Shown: positions 1 to 6,625, counted from the first letter of the stretch. The stretch is 7,189 nucleotides of DNA from DATKZB01 sp035528235 (GCA_035528235.1 DATKZB010000336.1:1-7189), one strand, 5' to 3'. Notes: a model not told the origin generated them from the sequence alone. A program made the numbers and translations.

Positions 1-2
1 AG

Positions 3-134
3 CGACTGATCCGAAAACTCAGGCGTCGACTGCGACCCATGGGGGCCTTTGCCAACACCCCCGCCGCCGAACGCGCCGTCTTCGGACAGCTCCTCCGATG
101 GCACCTCGTACCTGAAATTACACACAATGCTTGA
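3..134 (+). CDS. C-terminal fragment of an upstream gene, possibly a transposase
   Basis: An open frame enters from the left edge and ends at TGA 132-134, giving 43 residues. It begins RLIRKLRRRLRPMGAFANTP and ends in EITHNA. The basic stretch followed by RPMGAF, and the short polar C-terminus, recall the ends of some mutator-like insertion-sequence transposases; this is from memory and is weak. Third codon positions are less GC-rich than in the neighbouring genes, which would fit a mobile or acquired gene. It could also be an unrelated protein or a chance open frame, since the start and main domain lie outside the window. No terminal inverted repeat could be identified after the stop. The rmuC promoter begins about 24 bases downstream. 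Confidence 0.45.
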   Translation, partial: RLIRKLRRRLRPMGAFANTPAAERAVFGQLLRWHLVPEITHNA

Positions 135-157
135 CAGTACCCGAGGCCCGCCGTCCA

Positions 158-186
158 TTGACCCGGCGCGCGGGCCGCGGTACGAT
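158..186 (+). promoter_or_regulatory. Sigma70-type promoter for rmuC
   Basis: TTGACC (158-163) and TACGAT (181-186) are separated by 17 bases. They match the consensus at 5/6 and 4/6 positions. Transcription would start near 193, leaving a leader of about 30 bases with GGAGG at 209-213. This placement rules out the longer reading frame that begins at 49. A second TTGACA at 131-136 has no convincing -10 at the right distance. A near-identical promoter occurs at 6799-6826. Confidence 0.65.
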
Positions 187-208
187 GGCACCCGTGCCGC
201 AACCGGCC

Positions 209-213
209 GGAGG
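209..213 (+). promoter_or_regulatory. Shine-Dalgarno that fixes the rmuC start
   Basis: GGAGG lies 9 bases before ATG 223. The upstream in-frame ATGs (49, 127) are upstream of the predicted promoter and are followed by non-conserved residues. Confidence 0.7.
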
Positions 214-222
214 CGCGGACCC

Positions 223-1509
223 ATGTCATACATCCTTCCCGCCATCACCGTCGCCCTGGTATTCCTGATTCTGGTGCTGCTCCTGAAGCAGCGGACGGGC
301 GGCGGTGCCGCGGCCGCCGTCGAGGCCGAACTCAGGCAGCGGACCGCCGACCTGGAGGCCGACGCCCGGACCCTTCAGGGCGAACTCGCCGACGAGCGCC
401 AGGCCCGCGTCCAGGCCGAGACACGCCTGGAGGCCGAACGCGCCAACCTGGCCGAGCAGCGCCGACTCCTCGGCGAGGCCGAGGTCCACCTCAAGGACGC
501 CTTCAAGGCCCTCTCGGCCGACGCCCTCAAGAACACCGGCGAACAGTTCCTCGGCGCGGCCGGCGAACGCCTGCGGCCCATCCAGGACCTGCTGAAAGCG
601 TACGAAGACCGCCTCGGCCAGATCGAGAAGGCCCGGACCGACGCCTACGGCGGCCTCAAGAACCGCCTCGACGCCCTGGCCCAGGCCCACCAGGCCCTCC
701 AGAAAGAGGCCCACCAGTTGTCGACCGCCCTGCGGTCGCCCACCGTCCGCGGACGCTGGGGCGAGATGGCCCTGCGGAACGTCGTCGAGGCGGCCGGCAT
801 GAGCCCGCACTGCGACTTCCACGAGCAGACCTCGACCGCCACCGAAGACGGCCGCATCCGACCCGACCTGACGGTCAACCTGCCGAACCACCGCATCATC
901 GTGGTCGACGCCAAAGTGCCCCTCGAGGCCTACATGGAGGCCATGGAGTCCGACGACGAGGGCCGACGCCAGGCCGCCCTCGACCGCCACGCCCAGGCCC
1001 TGCGGGCACACGTCCAGCAACTGTGCCAGAAGGCCTACTGGAAACAGTTCCAGAACACGCCGGACTTCGTGGTCCTGTTCATCCCGGCCGAATCGTTCTT
1101 CAGCGCGGCCCTGGAGGCCGACCGGTCGCTGATGGAGGACGCCTTTCGCAGCAACGTCATCCTGGCCAGCCCCGCCACACTGATCGCCTTGCTGCGGGCG
1201 GTGGCCTGCGGCTGGCAGGAAGAGGCCCTGGCCGAGAACGCCGAGAAGATCGGCCAGACCGGCCGCGAACTCTTCGAGCGCGTCGCCACGTTCGTCGGCC
1301 ACTTCGCCAGGGTCGGCGACGGCCTCAAGAAGGCCGCCGAGGCGTACGACGGGGCCGTCGGCTCGTACGAGTCGCGCGTCAAACCCGCCGCCCGGCGGCT
1401 GGCCGACCAGACCGCCGTCAGCGACGCCGCCCTGCCCGACGTCGAATCAGCCCGCCACCCCACCCGCCTCATCGCCGACACCGACGACGGCGGCGCGTCA
1501 CCCTCGTGA
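223..1509 (+). CDS. rmuC: RmuC-family DNA recombination protein
   Basis: A 428-residue protein of the RmuC family, which is implicated in limiting recombination at inverted repeats and is predicted to carry a PD-(D/E)XK nuclease-like fold. Residues 4-21 form one membrane helix, so the protein is probably inner-membrane anchored. Residues about 33-165 are a long, Ala/Glu/Arg-rich coiled coil. The RmuC domain follows, with RGRWGE (176-181), then GRIRPDLTVNLP (210-221) and IVVDAKVPL (226-234); D215, D229 and K231 are the likely D...DxK residues. The C-terminal ~35 residues are acidic and low in conservation. The start at 223 is chosen because GGAGG at 209-213 is well placed and a promoter at 158-186 lies inside the longer open frame from 49. 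Array A begins 24 bases after the stop. Length is normal for the family (about 400-480). Confidence 0.93.
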   Translation: MSYILPAITVALVFLILVLLLKQRTGGGAAAAVEAELRQRTADLEADARTLQGELADERQARVQAETRLEAERANLAEQRRLLGEAEVHLKDAFKALSADALKNTGEQFLGAAGERLRPIQDLLKAYEDRLGQIEKARTDAYGGLKNRLDALAQAHQALQKEAHQLSTALRSPTVRGRWGEMALRNVVEAAGMSPHCDFHEQTSTATEDGRIRPDLTVNLPNHRIIVVDAKVPLEAYMEAMESDDEGRRQAALDRHAQALRAHVQQLCQKAYWKQFQNTPDFVVLFIPAESFFSAALEADRSLMEDAFRSNVILASPATLIALLRAVACGWQEEALAENAEKIGQTGRELFERVATFVGHFARVGDGLKKAAEAYDGAVGSYESRVKPAARRLADQTAVSDAALPDVESARHPTRLIADTDDGGASPS

Positions 1510-1532
1510 TGACTCGCGCGCCTCGGCGCGAC

Positions 1533-1595
1533 GTTAGCCGCCCGGCTTGCCGGGCGCGTGTTGTTGTAACGCGCGGGGCAAGCCCCGCGGCTAAC
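1533..1595. repeat. Inverted pair of palindromic repeats (REPIN-like)
   Basis: Copy A1 is on the plus strand: GTTAG 1533-1537, stem CGCCCGGC 1539-1546, TT, stem GCCGGGCG 1549-1556, tail CGTGTTGTTG. Copy A2 follows at once on the minus strand (1567-1595): read on that strand it is GTTAGC, then CGCGGGGC TT GCCCCGCG, then CGTTA. The outer ends of the pair are GTTAG and CTAAC, so two hairpins face tail to tail, as in REP doublets (REPINs). A2 has a different stem sequence that is equally self-complementary. The pair starts 24 bases after the rmuC stop. Confidence 0.85.
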
Positions 1596-1634
1596 ACGGC
1601 ACACGGGCGCGTGGCGCGATGGGCGCGCTGTCAT

Positions 1635-1799
1635 GTTAGCCGCCCGGCTTGCCGGGCGCGTGTTGTTGAGCGGCGCCGAGGGCCGTCGCGCGGCGCCACG
1701 GTTAGCCGCCCGGCTTGCCGGGCGCGTGTTGTTGAGCGGCGCCGAGGGCCGTCGCGCGGCGCCACGGTTAGCCGCCCGGCTTGCCGGGCGCGTGTTGTC
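1635..1799 (+). repeat. Three tandem 66-base units, each with a palindromic repeat
   Basis: GTTAG heads lie at 1635, 1701 and 1767, exactly 66 bases apart. Each carries the same perfect 18-base palindrome (stems begin at 1641, 1707 and 1773) and a TGTTGT tail. The linkers at 1669-1700 and 1735-1766 are identical and contain a second palindrome, GGCGCCG...CGGCGCC around AGGGCCGTCGCG. Because 66 is a multiple of 3, all three frames tend to stay open and yield repeated Arg/Ala peptides; this is not evidence of a protein. Confidence 0.88.
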
Positions 1800-1828
1800 G
1801 GCACACGGGCGCAGCGCCTCGGCGCAAG

Positions 1829-1862
1829 GTTAGCCGCCCGCCCGAGGCGGGCGCGTGTTGTC
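1829..1862 (+). repeat. Variant palindromic repeat with an altered loop (A6)
   Basis: Head GTTAG 1829-1833, stem CGCCCGCC (1835-1842), loop CGA, stem GGCGGGCG (1846-1853), tail CGTGTTGTC. The innermost G-C pair of the common form has become C-G on both arms, so pairing is kept while the CTTG loop is lost. It is preceded by a linker containing GGCACACGGGCGC (1800-1812), also seen at 1598-1610 and 1863-1875. Confidence 0.8.
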
Positions 1863-1891
1863 GGCACACGGGCGCAGCGCCTCAGCGCGAG

Positions 1892-1920
1892 GTTAGCCGC
1901 CCGGCTTGTCGGGCGCGTTG
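1892..1920 (+). repeat. Last repeat of array A with a wobble pair and short tail (A7)
   Basis: Head GTTAG 1892-1896, stem CGCCCGGC 1898-1905, TT, then GTCGGGCG 1908-1915. The single change (T at 1909) turns one G-C pair into a possible G-U pair. The tail is shortened to CGTTG. It marks the boundary with unique sequence leading to the next promoter. Confidence 0.78.
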
Positions 1921-1934
1921 GACCGAATGACCTG

Positions 1935-1962
1935 TTTACAAGCCCGGGATTTTCCTTACAGT
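1935..1962 (+). promoter_or_regulatory. Candidate promoter for the LOG/UroD-like operon
   Basis: TTTACA (1935-1940) and TACAGT (1957-1962) are separated by 16 bases, matching consensus at 5/6 and 4/6. The stretch 1928-1961 is unusually AT-rich for this window. Transcription would begin near 1969, about 70 bases before the chosen start codon. No other good pair was seen between array A and the gene. Confidence 0.5.
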
Positions 1963-2038
1963 GGTGCGTGCCGCGTCCGGGTCCGTGTGGGGCGCCATCG
2001 AAGGCCCGACCGACGCCGCAGGGGAGGCAGGGTTGCCC

Positions 2039-2743
2039 ATGAACCCGTCGGACTTTCTCGCCGAGGACCCGTGGCGTGTGTTCCGCATCATGGCGGAGTT
2101 CGTCGACGGGTTCGAGATGATGGCCCGCGTGCCGCCGGGCGTCAGCGTGTTCGGGTCGGCCCGGGCCCGACCCGATCACCCCTACTACCGCAAGGCCTAC
2201 GAGACGGGCCGGCTGATCGCCGAGTCGGGGTTCTCGGTCATCACGGGCGGCGGGCCGGGCATCATGGAGGCCGCCAACCGCGGCGCCAAGGAGGCCGGCG
2301 GCGAAAGCGTCGGCCTGAACATCGTCCTGCCGTTCGAGCAGGTGGCCAACCCGTACCTGACGAAGGTCATCAACTTCCGGTACTTTTTCGTCCGCAAGGT
2401 GATGTTCTCGAAATACGCGGTGGGGTTCATCTTTTTCCCCGGCGGGTTCGGCACGCTGGATGAGTTCTTCGACACGGTCACGCTCATCCAGACCGGCAAG
2501 ATCCACCGGCTGCCGGTGGTCCTGATGGGCACCGACTTCTGGCGCGGACAACTGGCGTGGATTCGCGAGGTCGTCCTGGAGCGGTTCGGCCACATCTCTC
2601 CCGAGGACCTCGACCTGCTGTACCCGACCGACGACCCGGCCGAGGCCGTCCGGCACATCTGCGAGAACCTCTCGCCGCGCGACCGAGAGGGCTGGCCCGA
2701 GGTCGAGAAATGGGACACCCCCGACGGAAAACTGATGCCCTAG
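2039..2743 (+). CDS. LOG-family (TIGR00730-type) nucleotide phosphoribohydrolase
   Basis: A 234-residue cytoplasmic Rossmann-fold protein of the LOG (lysine decarboxylase-like) family. Characterised members cleave the N-glycosidic bond of nucleoside 5'-monophosphates such as AMP or cytokinin ribotides. The family signatures are plain: VSVFGSARA (35-43), ITGGGPGIMEAANRGA (68-83), and the active-site motif PGGFGTLDE (134-142) preceded by R119-K120. The family is often misannotated as lysine decarboxylase. ATG 2039 is chosen because GGGGAGG sits at 2021-2027 (spacing 11) and homology-like sequence begins soon after; the extra 26 residues from GTG 1961 are low-complexity and overlap the predicted -10. 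The next gene starts 20 bases after the stop, so the two are probably cotranscribed. The exact substrate cannot be read from the sequence. Confidence 0.9.
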   Translation: MNPSDFLAEDPWRVFRIMAEFVDGFEMMARVPPGVSVFGSARARPDHPYYRKAYETGRLIAESGFSVITGGGPGIMEAANRGAKEAGGESVGLNIVLPFEQVANPYLTKVINFRYFFVRKVMFSKYAVGFIFFPGGFGTLDEFFDTVTLIQTGKIHRLPVVLMGTDFWRGQLAWIREVVLERFGHISPEDLDLLYPTDDPAEAVRHICENLSPRDREGWPEVEKWDTPDGKLMP

Positions 2744-2763
2744 GCCCCCCGGGGCACGCCGCC

Positions 2764-3768
2764 ATGACCTCCCGCGAACTCATCAAGAAGGTGATTCATT
2801 TCGATGCCGCCCCGCGCATCGGCTACGACCTGCCTGCCCCGTGGCCGTGCGACGTCGCCGGCGCCGCCGTGGGCCCCGACCCGGCCTTCGTCGAGCGACG
2901 CTGGCGCGAGGGCGACTCCGAGTGCTGGCTGGACGAGTGGGGCTGCACGTGGCGGCGGCTGGGCGGCCTGTCCAAGGGCGAGGTGGCCCGCGGGGCCCTG
3001 GCCGACTGGGCCGACCTCGACGCCTACCGCCCGCCCGACCTCGGCCTCGAGGCCCGCTACGATGCCGCCCGGCGCGCGTTCGCCGACGCCGGCGGCCGGT
3101 ACCGCATCGGCTATATCCCCGGGTGCGCGTTCAACCTCAGCCGCAAGATCCGCCGGCTCGACAACTTTCTGGCCGATTGCCTGCTGGAGCCCGACCGCGT
3201 GCGCGAACTGAACCGCCGCGTGATGGACGAGATTGAGACGGCCGTGCGGCACCTGGCGGCCGCCGGGGCCGACGCCGTCATGTTCCCCGAGGACTGGGGC
3301 ACCCAGGACCGCCTCATGATGGCCCCCGCCACGTTCCGCTCGCTCTTCCGGCCCGAGTTCGAGCGTCTGTGCGGCGTGGCGGCCGAGGTGGGCGTCGACG
3401 TCTGGATGCACTCTTGCGGCAACCTGTGGGACATCATCGACGATCTCGTCGGCGTGGGCGTGACGGTGCTCCAGTTCGACCAGCCGGCGCTCTACGGCGT
3501 CGAGCGGCTGGCCGCGGCGTTCGGCGGCCGAGTGACGTTCGAGTGCCCGGTCGACATCCAGTCGCGCGCCGAGGGCCTTCAGTCGCGCGACACCGAGACG
3601 ATCCGCCGCGAGGCCCGCCGCCTCGTCGAGACGCTCGGCCGATTCGGCGGCGGCTTTCTCGCGTGCCGATACGGCGACGAGCCGGCCATCGGCCTCGAGT
3701 CGCCCGCGTGGCAGGACGCCGCCTGCGACGCCTTCGTCGAGTTCGGCGGCAGCGCGCGCCAAGGCTGA
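2764..3768 (+). CDS. UroD/MtaA-family protein (methyltransferase-like)
   Basis: A 334-residue TIM-barrel protein of the uroporphyrinogen decarboxylase superfamily. It opens with MTSRELIKKVIHFDAAPRIG, typical of the subgroup related to corrinoid:coenzyme methyltransferases (MtaA/CmuA-like) rather than heme-pathway HemE. MHSCGN (215-220) gives H216 and C218, and ACRYGDEP (300-307) gives C301. This H-x-C...C pattern matches the zinc ligands of MtaA-type enzymes, where zinc activates a thiol as methyl acceptor. FPEDWGTQ (174-181) is also typical of the subgroup. The start at 2764 has only a weak GGGG (2751-2754), but upstream codons overlap the LOG gene and are not family-like. Such proteins are numerous in Planctomycetota and mostly uncharacterised. 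No corrinoid protein lies beside it, so the methyl donor and acceptor are unknown. A HemE role is unlikely. Confidence 0.82.
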   Translation: MTSRELIKKVIHFDAAPRIGYDLPAPWPCDVAGAAVGPDPAFVERRWREGDSECWLDEWGCTWRRLGGLSKGEVARGALADWADLDAYRPPDLGLEARYDAARRAFADAGGRYRIGYIPGCAFNLSRKIRRLDNFLADCLLEPDRVRELNRRVMDEIETAVRHLAAAGADAVMFPEDWGTQDRLMMAPATFRSLFRPEFERLCGVAAEVGVDVWMHSCGNLWDIIDDLVGVGVTVLQFDQPALYGVERLAAAFGGRVTFECPVDIQSRAEGLQSRDTETIRREARRLVETLGRFGGGFLACRYGDEPAIGLESPAWQDAACDAFVEFGGSARQG

Positions 3769-3805
3769 CGCCGCCCCGGCGCGCCGCGCGACCGGCGCGC
3801 GTTAC

Positions 3806-3902
3806 GTTAGCCGCCCGGCTTGCCGGGCGCGTGTTGTTGTACGGCGCTGAGCGCCGACGCGATGTTGTGTTAGCCGCCCGGCTTGCCGGGCGCGTGTTGA
3901 TG
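3806..3902 (+). repeat. Array B: two tandem palindromic repeats
   Basis: Heads GTTAG lie at 3806 and 3869, 63 bases apart. Both have the perfect CGCCCGGC-TT-GCCGGGCG stem (3812-3829 and 3875-3892). The linker contains GGCGCTGAGCGCCGACGCG, which matches the array A linker core GGCGCCGAGGGCCGTCGCG at 16 of 19 positions. The array starts 38 bases after the UroD-like stop, and its last tail (CGTGTTGATG) runs almost into the Shine-Dalgarno of the next gene. Confidence 0.87.
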
Positions 3903-3907
3903 ATTCC

Positions 3908-3913
3908 AGGAGG
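3908..3913 (+). promoter_or_regulatory. Shine-Dalgarno of the amidohydrolase gene
   Basis: AGGAGG is followed 4 bases later by ATG 3918. It favours 3918 over the in-frame ATG at 3900, which lies in the tail of the last repeat. The hairpin of that repeat ends only 15 bases upstream. Confidence 0.7.
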
Positions 3914-3917
3914 CCCT

Positions 3918-5213
3918 ATGCTACGCGACGACCTGTTCAACGCCTTCCGCGAGGTGCCCGCCATCGATGTCCACAGCCACCTGGCCCGCGACCGCATGGC
4001 GGCGCGCGGGCCGCAGGACCTGCTATTCTATCATATGTTGCTCTATGTCCTTCGCGGCGCGGGCTGCCCCGAGACCGCCCTCTGGACCGGCGGCCACATG
4101 CACGGCAACGCCCCGCCGTACGAGGCGTTCTTCCGATACTGGCCGCTCATCGAGGGCACCGGCTTCGGCTGGATCCTGCGGACGATCCTGCGCGACCTGT
4201 ACAATTTTGACGAGCCCCTGGAGGCCGGGTCGCTCGGGCGCCTCGAGGCCGCCATCGCCGCCCGGACCGCCCGGCCCGGCTGGCCGGCCGAGGTCCTGGC
4301 GAAGGGCCGCATCGAGCGCGTCCTCTCGAGCGCGACGGCCACGCCGCCCCCCGCCGGCGGGCCCGACGACGGTATCCGCTGCACGGTCGAGACGGCGCCG
4401 ACCGGCGGCACGCGCGAGTCGGTCACGTGGCACGAGCGGCTGGCCCACCTGTCGAAACACGCCGGCCCCGAGGTCGCCACCGTCGGCGACCTGCGCGACG
4501 TCGTGGCGGCGTTCTACGAGCGGCTCGACTGGTCGCACCGCCGGGCCCTGGTGGCGTGGATCTCGTCCGAGGCCGACTTCCGGCCCGTGCCCGACGCGCG
4601 GCTCGACGCCATCCTGGCCGACGCCCGGGCGGGGCGCGACCTGGAACCCGACGCCTCGCGGTTGCTGGAGGCGGCGCTGGTGCGGGCGATCTGCCTGGCG
4701 ATTCGCGGCAAGACGAGCGTCTTCCAGATCTGTTACGGCGTCCAGTTTCTGCCGCCGCCCGTCGTGGCCACGCGGCCGGTGGCACGGGCGGCGCCCGAGT
4801 TCGCCAGCGGCATGGGGCACCTCTTCGGCGAGTTCGAGGATATCCATTTCAATATCCTCAACGGTTACGAGATCGACGAACCCATCTGGTGCGCCATGAC
4901 GCAAGCCTACGCCAACGTCTCGCTGGCCGGGTTCTGGTGGGAGACGTTCTACCCCGCCGTCATGCACCAGGCCGTGCACCGGCGGCTCGACATGGTGCCG
5001 CGCGCGCGGCTCATGGGGTTCTTCTCCGACGGGTACTGCGTCGACTGGATTTACGGCCGGCTGATGACCGTCCGGCGGGTGCTGGCGAACGTGTGCGCCG
5101 AGCGGATCGAGCGCGGTTTCATGACCGAGGCCGAGGCGCTCGTCACCGCGCGGCAAATCCTCTTCGACACACCCCGCGCCGTCTTCCTGCCCGACGAGGC
5201 CGCCCAGGCGTAG
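3918..5213 (+). CDS. Uronate-isomerase-like amidohydrolase
   Basis: A 431-residue cytoplasmic protein of the amidohydrolase superfamily, most like the glucuronate/uronate isomerase (UxaC) branch. UxaC interconverts aldo- and ketouronates such as glucuronate and fructuronate. AIDVHSHLA (15-23) supplies the metal-binding H19-x-H21. Near the C-terminus, GFWWETFYP (338-346) followed by RLMGFFSDGYCVDWIYGR parallels the WWW...GMLTDSRSF...R stretch of E. coli UxaC as I remember it; D371 would be the conserved catalytic Asp. H310 in EDIHFN is another candidate ligand. The protein is slightly shorter than UxaC (about 470), and the Arg of TDSR is replaced here (SDGY), so the substrate may differ. The start follows the AGGAGG at 3908. 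It converges on the next gene with 5 bases between stops. No promoter was seen between it and the UroD-like gene, so readthrough across array B is possible. Confidence 0.75.
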   Translation: MLRDDLFNAFREVPAIDVHSHLARDRMAARGPQDLLFYHMLLYVLRGAGCPETALWTGGHMHGNAPPYEAFFRYWPLIEGTGFGWILRTILRDLYNFDEPLEAGSLGRLEAAIAARTARPGWPAEVLAKGRIERVLSSATATPPPAGGPDDGIRCTVETAPTGGTRESVTWHERLAHLSKHAGPEVATVGDLRDVVAAFYERLDWSHRRALVAWISSEADFRPVPDARLDAILADARAGRDLEPDASRLLEAALVRAICLAIRGKTSVFQICYGVQFLPPPVVATRPVARAAPEFASGMGHLFGEFEDIHFNILNGYEIDEPIWCAMTQAYANVSLAGFWWETFYPAVMHQAVHRRLDMVPRARLMGFFSDGYCVDWIYGRLMTVRRVLANVCAERIERGFMTEAEALVTARQILFDTPRAVFLPDEAAQA

Positions 5214-5218
5214 CCCGC

Positions 5219-6625
5219 CTACCGGGCGACGACGCGCAGGGCGATTTCGCCGGGGTACTCGGGCGAGGCGAGCGTCCGCCGGCCGCCGGGGTGCGCGAAC
5301 GTCTCGGCCTTCTCCACCTTGCCGGTCAGCGTGCTGACCCACTCGGCTCGGTACGAGCCCTTGGGCAGGTCGAGGACGAGGTCGGCCCGCCGGCCGCCGC
5401 GCAGGAACACGGCGACCTGTTTCCCCTTCTCGACGAGGGCCCGGGCGGTGGCCTTGGGGGGCACGCCGCCAACGACGCACGCCGGGTCGGGGGCCATGCG
5501 GGTGAAGTCGAACCCTTCGATAAACCCTTTCAGGACCGCGAGTTGCGCCCGTAGGTTCCGTCCCCCGCCGCCGGGGGCCTTGGGCACGGCCGAGCCGTCC
5601 TCGGCGTCGGGTGTGAAGGAATAGTCGAGATTACTATATGCGGCGCCGCCGGCGAGCAGAAAATCCCAGGCGTCGGGCCGGTACGGCACGTCGGCCGAGC
5701 CCTTGAACCCCGTCTCGTCGTCGGCGATGGGTTTTGCGAGCCCCCAGTTCATCGCCACGGCGTCGGGCGGCGAGCAGTAATGGAAGTTGAAGATCGAGAC
5801 CGCCGGGTCGGGGTTCGCGATTTTCGTCGACCCGTTGGCGATGTTCTGGGCGATGAGGTGCCGCTTGGGCAGGCCCCGCTCGGTCTCGACAATCGCCTGG
5901 GCGATCTTCCGCTGCCACTCCAGCGTCACGCCGCCGAAGTACGGCTCGTTGCAGATCTCGTAGTACAGGTTGTCGAACGCGTTGCACTCCGTGACGATCT
6001 TGCGGGTGACGGCCAATTGGATGTCGAGCAGGCGGCCGTTCTTGAGGGTGTGGACCTCGTCCTTCTTGAGGTCGCCGACGCCGCTCGCGTTGTTGCCGGC
6101 GAACATGGGCGAGGCGTGCCACATCGTGTCCTCGTACATGGGGCAGAAGAGGACGAGTTCCACGACCACGCCGCGCCGCCCGGCCTCGGCCAGGAAGTGT
6201 TTGAGGCGGGCGAAGTAGGCGTCGTCCCAGCGGTCGAGGTTGAACCGGTTGCCGCCGCACGCGGCCCCCGGCTTCTCGCTCCGCGGCCAGGGGGCCAGGT
6301 ACCGGTCGGGCTTGGGGGCGAGGGTGTTGCCGGTGATGCCGAAGTTGCCGGGCACCTCGCGGTAGACGCCCGAGAAGGTCCGCGTCAGGTTCAGGCCGTG
6401 CCGCGCGAGTTCCTCCAGGTACGGGCGGTAGTCGAAATCGAGGTTCAGGACGGCCCCGTAATGCTCGCCGCTGGTGATGAGGACGGCCGGCCGCCCGCGC
6501 CACAGGAAGTAATGCGGGTTCTCGGGATGGAGGCGCAGGGGCCCCTCCGCGGCCGCCGCGAACCCGGCCGCCAGGGCCAGACCCAGACACGCCGCCGCCC
6601 ACACCGCTGCCGTGTGACAGGCCAT
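5219..6625 (-). CDS. Secreted clan GH-A-like glycoside hydrolase with C-terminal beta domain
   Basis: A 468-residue exported protein. Residues 1-26 form a hydrophobic, Ala-rich signal peptide with a likely cut near AAAA-EG. The central TIM barrel (about 30-375) opens with YFLWRGRPAVLITSGEHYG (39-57) and LARHGLNLTRTF (73-84). YYEICNEPYFGG (221-232) holds the likely acid/base E227 after N226. KPIADDETGF (298-307) supplies E304 as the probable nucleophile on strand 7. Both are the classic GH-A arrangement. Residues about 393-468 (VAVFLRGG...YRAEWVSTLTGKVEKAE) resemble the small beta domain found after DUF4038-type barrels (putative collagen-binding domain). The start has a strong GAAAGGAG (6632-6639 on the plus strand) 6 bases upstream. 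Substrate is not readable; a plant- or algal-type glycan is a guess. Confidence 0.8.
   Translation of the reverse strand: MACHTAAVWAAACLGLALAAGFAAAAEGPLRLHPENPHYFLWRGRPAVLITSGEHYGAVLNLDFDYRPYLEELARHGLNLTRTFSGVYREVPGNFGITGNTLAPKPDRYLAPWPRSEKPGAACGGNRFNLDRWDDAYFARLKHFLAEAGRRGVVVELVLFCPMYEDTMWHASPMFAGNNASGVGDLKKDEVHTLKNGRLLDIQLAVTRKIVTECNAFDNLYYEICNEPYFGGVTLEWQRKIAQAIVETERGLPKRHLIAQNIANGSTKIANPDPAVSIFNFHYCSPPDAVAMNWGLAKPIADDETGFKGSADVPYRPDAWDFLLAGGAAYSNLDYSFTPDAEDGSAVPKAPGGGGRNLRAQLAVLKGFIEGFDFTRMAPDPACVVGGVPPKATARALVEKGKQVAVFLRGGRRADLVLDLPKGSYRAEWVSTLTGKVEKAETFAHPGGRRTLASPEYPGEIALRVVAR

Noticed and set aside
49..222. N-terminal extension of rmuC
   Set aside because: The extra 58 residues are Ser/Pro/Arg-rich, precede the membrane helix and overlap both the predicted promoter and the upstream open frame.
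226..1302. 358-residue minus-strand reading frame opposite rmuC
   Set aside because: It is antisense to a clear RmuC protein, with Gly/Val/Leu-rich composition and no recognisable motif.
1539..1567. Classical intrinsic terminator after rmuC
   Set aside because: The hairpin is strong, but the tail is CGTGTTGTTGT rather than a run of T, and the same unit occurs in many positions and in both orientations. A terminating role is possible but not supported enough to annotate.
1633..1833. Small repeat protein with Leu-Ala-Ala-Arg-Leu-Ala-Gly-Arg-Val units
   Set aside because: It is the translation of the 66-base tandem DNA repeat. The period is a multiple of 3, so frames stay open by default, and there is no Shine-Dalgarno or family similarity.
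1635..1920. CRISPR array
   Set aside because: The intervening sequences are near-identical rather than unique, copies occur in both orientations, the same units recur in three separate regions, and no cas gene is present.
1023..2042. 339-residue plus-strand reading frame
   Set aside because: It overlaps the end of rmuC in another frame and then runs through array A. The product is Arg/Pro-rich low-complexity sequence typical of GC-rich shadow frames.
2039..2743. Lysine decarboxylase
   Set aside because: PGGFGTLDE belongs to LOG-family phosphoribohydrolases; the lysine decarboxylase label is a known historical misannotation.
2764..3768. HemE, the heme-pathway uroporphyrinogen decarboxylase
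   Set aside because: The H-x-C...C zinc-ligand pattern and N-terminal MTSREL signature fit the methyltransferase-like subgroup, and no other heme-pathway gene is nearby.
4023..5480. 485-residue minus-strand reading frame opposite the amidohydrolase
   Set aside because: It overlaps the amidohydrolase and the end of the hydrolase gene, and has Arg/Pro/Gly-rich composition without family features.
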